NCBI GenBank assembly: GCA_046341775.1 | Contig: JBKDQQ010000099.1 | Coordinates: 1 to 28,736 of the forward strand | From: SXXH01 sp041165735 | GTDB lineage: Bacteria > Planctomycetota > UBA1135 > GCA-002686595 | Reading direction: 5' to 3' | DNA length: 28,736 nucleotides | Shown: one piece after another, positions 23,325 to 28,736 of the stretch | Position numbering within the stretch: the stretch's first letter is position 1 | Layout of the letters: each line of letters opens with the position of its first letter | Translations under genes and position numbers: made by a program | The notes under the pieces: generated by a model | The model's input: only the letters and a program-made list of their open reading frames with translations | Told to the model about the DNA's origin: nothing | Databases searched by the model: none

Positions 23325-24512
23325 TCAGGTCGGCCTGTTGCGCCCCAGGCGCTCGTGCGCGGCCACGAACTCGCCGGCCACGAAGGAAGCCATCAACGAC
23401 AGGTCGCCCGCGAGCACGGTGGCGGTCGCGATCTCGGCCAGGCGCGTGGCCTTGCCGTCTCCGAAGCAGCCCAGGAGCTCGAGGCACTCGCGCGCGGTGC
23501 CCTGTCCCGTGCCGCCCCCCACGGTCCCCAGGTGCAGGCATGGCAGGTGGACGCTCGCGTGCAGGTCGCCCTCCGACGTGACGGCGAAGTCGAGGCTGCC
23601 TACCGCGCCCTCCCCCACGTAGGCCACATCCTGGCCGGTGGCCAGGTACAGCGCGGCCAGCGTGTTGGCCGCCTGCACCAGTTGGTTGTGAGTGCCCAGG
23701 CGCTCGAAGCCCACGCTGTAGCTGCGCAGCAACGAGACCAGCGCCTCGGGAGTGGCGCGCGCGATGGCCGCCAGTTCCGCGCGCGGCACGACGACCTCGG
23801 CCACCGCGCTGCGTCCGCGCCCCTCGAGCCGCGCGCGCGCGTTCGCGCGCTTCTCGACATCCTCGCCGTGCACATGGCGCTCCAAGGGCCGCGTCGACGC
23901 GGCGAGGTCCGCGCTGACGAGGTCGGCGGCGCGCGCCGCCATGCTGACGCCCAGCGCGTCGCCGGTGGCGAACCCGAGGACGAGCACGAGGCGCCGGCCG
24001 GACAGCTCCGCGCGCGCATCGAGCAGCGCCCCATGCCGCGTCGTGCCGGCCACCATGTCGCGCCACGCCGCGAACCGCGCGGGCACGAGCTGCGCGGCGC
24101 GCCAGGCCGACTCCGCGTCGGCGTAGACCAGCATGGGGCTCTGCGTCAGGCGCGAGGCCAGCACGCGCGCCCGCGCGCCGCCGCCTGCGGCGCACAACCG
24201 CATGCCGCGCGAGACGGAGGCCACCAAGGCGCCTTCCGTGGTCGCCAAGGGCACGCAGACCTCGTAGTCGCCCTCCGCGCCGCGCAGGCGCAGCGGCCCG
24301 GCGAGCCCCAGCGGCACCTGCGCCCATCCGACCAGGTTCTCGATCTTGCCGCGCGCGGCGCCGGGGTCGACGGGCGCCCCGGCCACGTGGCGCGGCGCGG
24401 CTCCGCCGGCGCGTGTCCAGTATGCTTGACGCTCCGCCACGGCCTCGCGCGAATGGTCGTCGCGCGCGTCGCGCGGGATCCTGGGCAGCCGGTCGCCGGG
24501 TCGCTGTTCCAT
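23325..24512 (-). CDS. hmgA: 3-hydroxy-3-methylglutaryl-CoA reductase
   Basis: 395 residues, the length of archaeal-type HMG-CoA reductase catalytic domains. It reduces HMG-CoA to mevalonate, the committed step of the mevalonate route to isoprenoids, or runs the reverse. Family motifs are in order: ENLVGWAQVPLGLAGPL, VPLATTEGALVASVSRG (catalytic Glu), GDALGVSM (cofactor), EDVEKRANARARLEGRG (the Lys of the usual DKKP is kept in EKR), GQDVA (catalytic Asp), GTVGGGTGQGT and, near the end, FVAGEFVAAHERLGRNRP with the general-acid His. There is no membrane anchor. No other mevalonate gene is in the window. ATG 24512 is chosen because longer frames cover the divergent esterase gene. Class I versus class II was not settled, but the ENLVG and TVGGGT blocks favour class I. 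Confidence 0.9.
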   Translation of the reverse strand: MEQRPGDRLPRIPRDARDDHSREAVAERQAYWTRAGGAAPRHVAGAPVDPGAARGKIENLVGWAQVPLGLAGPLRLRGAEGDYEVCVPLATTEGALVASVSRGMRLCAAGGGARARVLASRLTQSPMLVYADAESAWRAAQLVPARFAAWRDMVAGTTRHGALLDARAELSGRRLVLVLGFATGDALGVSMAARAADLVSADLAASTRPLERHVHGEDVEKRANARARLEGRGRSAVAEVVVPRAELAAIARATPEALVSLLRSYSVGFERLGTHNQLVQAANTLAALYLATGQDVAYVGEGAVGSLDFAVTSEGDLHASVHLPCLHLGTVGGGTGQGTARECLELLGCFGDGKATRLAEIATATVLAGDLSLMASFVAGEFVAAHERLGRNRPT

Positions 24513-24563
24513 GGTGCTCGGACGCGTTGCCGAAGCCGCGCGCGGTCGGCATGGTATGCGCCC
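24513..24563. promoter_or_regulatory. Divergent promoter region between hmgA and the esterase gene
   Basis: 51 bases separate the two starts. GCAT-GGT-ATGC (24549-24559) is a small palindrome here. Its minus strand reads TACCAT, a possible -10 for hmgA with a leader of about 32 bases; the plus strand has TATGCG very close to the esterase ATG. Assignments are weak. Confidence 0.35.
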
Positions 24564-25526
24564 ATGGCCTCGGAAGTCAGTTCGTCCGACGCGTCCTTCG
24601 CGGCGCCGCCCCTCGACGGCGCCGTGCTCCAGCGCGACGAGGACGGCCACGCCCGGTTGCGCCTGCGGCCGCCGGAGGGCTCGCGCGTGCTGGTCGATGG
24701 TGGCAACGCGCACGTCGCGGCTCGCGGGCGGGACTTCGTCGAGGCCCTCGTGCCCGGCGGCGGCTGGCGCGAGGTGCGCATCCTGCGCGGGGACGCGCAG
24801 CTCGCCGTCGCGCGCGTGCTGGCGGGCGAGGTGTTCGTGGTCGCCGGGCAGAGCAACTCGGCCAACTGGGGCGAGGAGCGGCTCTCCTCCGGCGACGAGC
24901 GCGTGCGCGCCTTCGACGGCCGCGCCTGGCACGCCGCCGACGATCCGCTGGAAGGCGTGCAGGACGACTCGCGCGGCGGCAGTCCCTGGCCCGTGGCGGG
25001 CGCCATCCTCGCGCGCGAGCTGGACTGCGGCATCGGGTTCGCCTCCTGCGGCCACGGAGGCAGCTCGATCCGCGCCTGGCAAGGCGCGGGCCGGCACGAA
25101 CGCGACGGGCGTCGCCTGCGGCTGCAGGACGCGCTCGTCGACCGCCTGCGGACCCTGGGGCGCGTGCGCGGGGTCCTGTGGCACCAAGGCGAGGCCGACG
25201 CCGACCTCGGCATGGACCGCGACGAGTACGCGCGGCTCTTCGAACGCCTGCGCGCCGAAGTCGCCCACGCCGCGGGCCGCGCGACGCCATGGTGGATCGC
25301 GCGGGCCACCTTCGTGCCGGGCCGCGCCGCCGACGTGCTCGCCGGCGTGCGGGCGGCGCAGATCGAGCTCGCCTCGCGCGCGGGACTCCACGCCGGACCC
25401 GACACCGATGCGCTGCTCGGCCCGCTGCGCCACCGGGTCGACGGCATCCACTTCTCGCGCGCCGGCCTCGTCGCGCACGGCGAAGCGTGGGCGGCCGCCA
25501 TCCTGCAAGTCTTGCGTCCGGCCTAG
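24564..25526 (+). CDS. Sialate O-acetylesterase-like SGNH hydrolase
   Basis: 320 residues. A beta-rich N-terminal domain (about 17-90) precedes the SGNH/SASA hydrolase: block I VVAGQSNSANW with nucleophile S97, GVLWHQGEADAD with the oxyanion and support residues, and DGIHFSRAG with D293 and H296 as the rest of the triad. Relatives remove O-acetyl groups from sialic acids or plant polysaccharides such as xylan. Unlike many relatives it has no signal peptide that I can see, so it may act in the cytoplasm on imported sugars, or the true start lies elsewhere; ATG 24564 is the first in frame that does not run antisense through hmgA. The SDR gene follows after 36 bases on the same strand and may share its transcript. 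Confidence 0.85.
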   Translation: MASEVSSSDASFAAPPLDGAVLQRDEDGHARLRLRPPEGSRVLVDGGNAHVAARGRDFVEALVPGGGWREVRILRGDAQLAVARVLAGEVFVVAGQSNSANWGEERLSSGDERVRAFDGRAWHAADDPLEGVQDDSRGGSPWPVAGAILARELDCGIGFASCGHGGSSIRAWQGAGRHERDGRRLRLQDALVDRLRTLGRVRGVLWHQGEADADLGMDRDEYARLFERLRAEVAHAAGRATPWWIARATFVPGRAADVLAGVRAAQIELASRAGLHAGPDTDALLGPLRHRVDGIHFSRAGLVAHGEAWAAAILQVLRPA

Positions 25527-25562
25527 GCGCGGACACTGCGCCCGGCGACCGCGGACGGCATC

Positions 25563-26717
25563 ATGGGCGGCATGACCACGCCCGACCGCCGCCAAGTACT
25601 CGCCACCGCCGCGTCCTGCGCGCTGGCCGCCGCCCTGCCCTCCTGCGCCTCGCGCGGCGCCTCGGAGGATGCGTCAAGTGTTTTTGACAATGCCGCCCCG
25701 CGGCGCCTGCGCATCCTGATCCTCGGCGGCACGGGGTTCTTGGGACCGGCGCTGGTGGAGGCGGCGCGGCCGCGCGGGCACGAGATCGTGTTGTTCAACC
25801 GCGGCCGCACGAATCCGGGGCTGTTCCCCGAGCTGGAGAAGCTGCGCGGCGACCGCGATCCGTCGAAGGGCGACGGGATCAAGTCGCTCGAGGGGCGCGG
25901 CTTCGACCTGGTGTTCGACGATTCGGGCTACTTCCCGCGCCATGTCGCCGCATCCGCCGAACTGCTGCGCGCCAACGGGACCAAGCGCTACATCTTCGTC
26001 TCGTCGATCTCCTGCTACGCGTCCAACGAGGTCGAGGGCGCCGACGAGACGGCCGCCTGCGGCGTGCTGGACGATCCGGCCGCCGAGGACTTCGGGGCGC
26101 AGTTCGAGCGCTACGGACCGCTCAAGGCCGCCTGCGAGGAGGCGGCCAAGGACGCCTTCGGTCCCGACGCGACCATCGTGCGCCCGGGCTTCATCGTGGG
26201 CCCGGGCGATCCCACGGACCGCTTCACCTATTGGCCGGTGCGCTTCTCGAAGGGCGGCGTGGCCCTCGTGCCCGGCTCGCCGGGCGATCCGCTGCAGGTC
26301 ATCGACGTGCGCGACCTCGCCGCGTTCATGCTGCGGCTCGGCGAAGGCGGCATCTCCGGCACCTTCAACGCCTGCGGGCCGGCGGGACGCCTGACCTTCG
26401 GCGAGATGGTCGAATCCTGCCGCGCGGCGGGCGGGCCGACGGCGGCCACGCCGCGGTGGTTGCCGCTGGAGTCCATGGCGAGCCTCGGCACGCGCCTCGA
26501 CTTCCCGTTGTGGGTCCCCTACGCCGACGGTTCGCGCGGATTCCACACCTGGTCGAACGCGCGCGCCATCGCCGCGGGCCTCGCGTTCCGGCCCTTGGAC
26601 GCGACGGTCGCCGACACCTTGGCGTGGTGGCGCTCGCTCCCGGCCGAACGCGTCGCGAAGCTGCGCGCCGGACTGTCCGCCGAACAGGAGGCCGAAGTCC
26701 TCGCCAAGCTCGCCTGA
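25563..26717 (+). CDS. Exported SDR-family NAD(P)-dependent epimerase/reductase
   Basis: 384 residues. An extended SDR: the Rossmann motif GGTGFLG (55-61), a D-rich second strand (LRGDRDP), ISCYASNEV and the active YGPLK near residue 182, and RPGFIVGPGDPTDRFTYW as in sugar-nucleotide epimerases. The N-terminus has DRRQVLAT followed by a hydrophobic stretch and the lipobox-like LPSC28, so it looks like a Tat-exported lipoprotein, an arrangement seen for several cofactor-binding oxidoreductases in Planctomycetota. The linker between C28 and the Rossmann fold holds palindrome D, encoding SSVFDNA (38-44). ATG 25572 is an alternative start. It probably forms a two-gene unit with the esterase; the substrate is unknown, a sugar derivative being likely. 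Confidence 0.87.
   Translation: MGGMTTPDRRQVLATAASCALAAALPSCASRGASEDASSVFDNAAPRRLRILILGGTGFLGPALVEAARPRGHEIVLFNRGRTNPGLFPELEKLRGDRDPSKGDGIKSLEGRGFDLVFDDSGYFPRHVAASAELLRANGTKRYIFVSSISCYASNEVEGADETAACGVLDDPAAEDFGAQFERYGPLKAACEEAAKDAFGPDATIVRPGFIVGPGDPTDRFTYWPVRFSKGGVALVPGSPGDPLQVIDVRDLAAFMLRLGEGGISGTFNACGPAGRLTFGEMVESCRAAGGPTAATPRWLPLESMASLGTRLDFPLWVPYADGSRGFHTWSNARAIAAGLAFRPLDATVADTLAWWRSLPAERVAKLRAGLSAEQEAEVLAKLA
25673..25688. repeat. Palindromic site D, GTCAA-N6-TTGAC
   Basis: GTCAAGTGTTTTTGAC, followed by AA, in the signal-peptide linker of the SDR gene. The T-rich core gives TTT and GTT codons rare in the surrounding gene. Confidence 0.85.
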
Positions 26718-26730
26718 CGCGGAGGCCGCG
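26718..26730. terminator. Small hairpin between convergent genes
   Basis: CGCGG-AGG-CCGCG directly after the SDR stop, in the 31-base gap before the convergent lipoprotein stop. A short stem; a weak call. Confidence 0.3.
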
Positions 26731-26748
26731 AGGCGCGCGCCGACGCGT

Positions 26749-28476
26749 TCACAGGTCCACTTCGACCGCGTGCACGAGGATCGCGCCGTCGGCGGAGGCC
26801 ACGCCGCGCACCCGCGCGCGGAGGTTGGGCCAGTTGCCGATGGTGGAGAGCAAGGCCGCGCGCGTGTCGAGATCGCCGCGCACGATGCAGTCCGCGACGA
26901 ATCGCACCGGCTTGGGCCCCGACGCCGCGTCGACGGCGTCGCCGAAGGGCAGGTCGCCCGCCATCGACAGGCTGTGCAGCACGGCATCCGCGCCGGGCGC
27001 GGCGGAGGCGACGAGCACGCCTTCGCGACGGCCCGCGACGACGACCACGCGTTCCGCGGTCGCCACGAGGGACGAGCCCTTGGCCGGCAAGGTGGCGGTG
27101 ACGTACAGGCGCTGTCCGGCCTGGAGGTCCGCGGCGGGCAAGGTCGCTTGCGCACCTTGGCCGAGGTCGAGCACGAGTTGGTCGTCGACGAGGGCGAGCT
27201 CGACTTCCGCGTCGGCGGCGCCGTCGACCACGGCTTCCTCCGAGGGATCGAGCTGCACCAGCAGCAGCGACGGCGCCCCCTCGGCGTCGAGGATGGAAGC
27301 ACCGTACACGTCGTGCGGATCGTCGAGCTCCAACTTGGTCGCGACTTGCGGACCCGCCGGATTCCACGCTGCGCAACGCACGGTGACGCGCGCGCCGTCG
27401 GCGCAGCGGGCCTCGAACTCGGCCCGCGTCGAGGGCTGGCCGTCGACCAGCGCGAACTCGGTCGACGCGTCGAGCATGAACGAGACCGCTTGCGGCAGCT
27501 CGCCGGCGGGCGCGACCAGCGCGCGTCCGCGCTGCACCGAGGCGACGCGCAACTCGAAGCCGTCCGCGAGGGGGTTCCACTGCGCGACCAGCCCGTCCAG
27601 CTTGACCAGCGTGTGGTGCGGCGCGCCGTTGGTGGACACGAGCTCGATGCGCTCGGCGGCCAGGCGGCCGTTCGCGAGGCAGCCGCGCACCTCGAGCACG
27701 GAAGATCCGGCCTGCAGTCCCGCGACGAAGGTCTCGAGTCGCGGAACCGACTCGTTCTCCGCGTCCACCAGCAAGGTCGCAGCATCCACGTCGACGTCGA
27801 CGCGCCCGAGAGCCGCGTTGTCGTCCTCGTCGACCTGCGCGAGGACGCGCAGCGAACCATTCGCGGCGTCGAAGCCGACCACGGTCCCGCGCAACGCGCG
27901 CAAGGGTTCACCGTAGACCGCGCCGTCGGCCGAGGCCGTGCCTTGGGGCGCGAACGACCACGAGCCGGATCCGCCGTCGAAGAGGGCCGCGGCCAAGTCG
28001 AGGGTCGCGATGCAACGCCTGCCGGCGCCCGCGTGCCAACGCGCCGTCGTCGGGAAGTCCAACTCGACGACGGCTTGCGCGGCGTCGATCGGCTGCGCGA
28101 CGCCATCGAGGCCGCGCGGTTGCACCCCGTCCAGTTCCAGGCGCACCCCCGCGTAGTCGCCGCTTTGCACGGAACGCGACGCGAGCCAGGCGCCGCCATG
28201 CGCGGTGCGCTGCAGATCGATGTGCACGGGCGCGTCGAGCAGTTCCGCTCCCAGCCCCCCGTCGGCGCCGACAAGGCGCAAGGACACGACGCGCGCGTCC
28301 ACCGCGAGCAGCCCGGGCTCGGGCGTGGCGACGAGCGCCAGTTGCAGTTGCGAAGGACCGCTGGCCGGGGTCGCGGGCGCGCCCGGCGCGTCCCCCGAGC
28401 CGCAAGCACCAAGCGCGCAGCCGAGGAACACGATGGAAGTCGGAAGGACGAGGCGAGTCGGGGAGTGGACGGCCAT
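26749..28476 (-). CDS. DUF4382/DUF5666-like lipoprotein
   Basis: 575 residues. A lipoprotein signal ends in the lipobox LGAC near residue 25. The first third resembles DUF4382: a strand-rich segment with LLDAPVHIDLQ and the phrase GDYAGVRLELDGVQ. The rest is made of DUF5666-like repeats of about 80-90 residues, each with a VxGxVxxF..xxGxxxV strand pair followed by a G..V.V.G..xNGxLxAxxI pattern (for example at LRGTVVGFDAANGSLRVLA and VLEVRGCLANGRLAAERIEL). Such proteins are surface or periplasmic with no known enzyme role. ATG 28476 gives the signal peptide; AAGGA lies only 2 bases before it. The gene converges on the SDR gene. Confidence 0.8.
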   Translation of the reverse strand: MAVHSPTRLVLPTSIVFLGCALGACGSGDAPGAPATPASGPSQLQLALVATPEPGLLAVDARVVSLRLVGADGGLGAELLDAPVHIDLQRTAHGGAWLASRSVQSGDYAGVRLELDGVQPRGLDGVAQPIDAAQAVVELDFPTTARWHAGAGRRCIATLDLAAALFDGGSGSWSFAPQGTASADGAVYGEPLRALRGTVVGFDAANGSLRVLAQVDEDDNAALGRVDVDVDAATLLVDAENESVPRLETFVAGLQAGSSVLEVRGCLANGRLAAERIELVSTNGAPHHTLVKLDGLVAQWNPLADGFELRVASVQRGRALVAPAGELPQAVSFMLDASTEFALVDGQPSTRAEFEARCADGARVTVRCAAWNPAGPQVATKLELDDPHDVYGASILDAEGAPSLLLVQLDPSEEAVVDGAADAEVELALVDDQLVLDLGQGAQATLPAADLQAGQRLYVTATLPAKGSSLVATAERVVVVAGRREGVLVASAAPGADAVLHSLSMAGDLPFGDAVDAASGPKPVRFVADCIVRGDLDTRAALLSTIGNWPNLRARVRGVASADGAILVHAVEVDL

Positions 28477-28545
28477 GGTCCTTGAGTGATCGGTGTCTTT
28501 ACCGTCCGGCTGTAGCCGCCTGCGCGGCGCGCCAGGGCGCGGCGA

Positions 28546-28555
28546 CTTTGCAAAG
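28546..28555. other. CTTTGCAAAG palindrome upstream of the lipoprotein gene
   Basis: A perfect 10-bp palindrome, AT-rich for this DNA, 70 bases before the lipoprotein start codon. It could be an operator; only one copy was seen. Confidence 0.3.
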
Positions 28556-28594
28556 GCGGCCGGGCGGCCGTCGGGCTTCTCCCGTGCCAAGCGA

Positions 28595-28631
28595 CGCGGC
28601 GCGCCCGTCCGGAAGGGACGAGCGCGCCGCG
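28595..28631 (-). terminator. Long GC-rich hairpin between minus-strand genes
   Basis: A 10-bp stem (CGCGGCGCGC with GCGCGCCGCG), a C/A mismatch and a further 5 bp (CGTCC with GGACG) around a 5-base loop. It follows the partial gene at the right edge and precedes the lipoprotein gene. Confidence 0.65.
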
Positions 28632-28645
28632 CTGGTGCGGCTCGT

Positions 28646-28663
28646 GGCCCGCCTGCGCGGGCC
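28646..28663 (-). terminator. Hairpin after the right-edge gene
   Basis: GGCCCGC/GCGGGCC, a perfect 7-bp stem with a 4-base loop, 10 bases after the stop codon of the partial gene; the first of two hairpins in tandem. Confidence 0.55.
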
Positions 28664-28673
28664 AAGCCGGTGG

Positions 28674-28736
28674 TCAGTCGACGCGCACGTCGACCTCGTA
28701 GACCTCGATGGCGTTCTGCCCGATGGCGGCGATGCC
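28674..28736 (-). CDS. C-terminal end of a gene cut by the window edge
   Basis: Twenty codons and a TGA stop, ending IEVYEVDVRVD. The frame is open to the edge, the codon choice matches the other genes and two hairpins follow the stop, so a real gene end is likely. Too short to identify. Confidence 0.55.
   Translation of the reverse strand, partial: GIAAIGQNAIEVYEVDVRVD

Noticed and set aside
1..28736. tRNA, rRNA, CRISPR, insertion sequences, prophage or plasmid signals
   Set aside because: None were seen: no clover-leaf-like sequence, no regularly spaced repeat array, no transposase, integrase or phage gene. A tRNAscan and Rfam scan would be decisive.

Overview
This is a high-GC (about 70% by eye) bacterial chromosomal window with long ORFs, very short spacers and almost no Shine-Dalgarno sequences. 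The best clue to the host is the C-terminal module of the protein at 2900-5512 (a CFGDG..CPCGN segment ending in FNLTNGL), which I associate with deep-branching marine Planctomycetota of the Poly30/Saltatorellus type. Lineage is inferred, not proven. No tRNA, rRNA, CRISPR array, insertion sequence or prophage gene was seen; this reads as ordinary chromosome.

Layout. 40-5512 (+): a lipoprotein with an M61-like HExxH peptidase and a PDZ domain, a small SEC-C zinc-motif protein, a 415-base non-coding stretch, and a large secreted beta-propeller (choice-of-anchor B type) protein. 5600-12488 (+): a DNA-damage-tolerance neighbourhood with a Y-family polymerase (DinB type), an EamA transporter and an error-prone DnaE2-type polymerase. 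12498-15617 (-): PTS enzyme I, then a two-gene unit encoding a protein of four tandem HTH-like repeats and a DUF6265-like lipoprotein. 15937-16737 (+): a two-helix membrane protein with an acidic tail. 16901-24512 (-): tex, a cytosolic propeller-like protein, a stand-alone elongation factor G and an HMG-CoA reductase, mostly separate units with their own hairpins and promoters. 24564-26717 (+): a sialate O-acetylesterase-like hydrolase and an exported SDR epimerase. 26749-28476 (-): a DUF4382/DUF5666-like lipoprotein. The right edge carries the last 20 codons of another minus-strand gene.

Three signals stand out. (1) The bipartite palindrome GTCAA-N6-TTGAC occurs four times (2468, 10490, 18468, 25673), about 7-8 kb apart, three times inside genes; my rough chance expectation is about 0.005. 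It looks like a distributed DNA-binding or modification site. (2) The Y-family polymerase has leucine at the ribose steric-gate position, the natural variant that makes mycobacterial DinB2 a ribonucleotide-incorporating polymerase. (3) The box TATCCT occurs only three times that I could find, each 6-9 bases before a start codon with no ribosome-binding site, which implies leaderless transcripts. The two polymerase genes also share a GTTAG[A/G]CTG box upstream, suggesting co-regulation.
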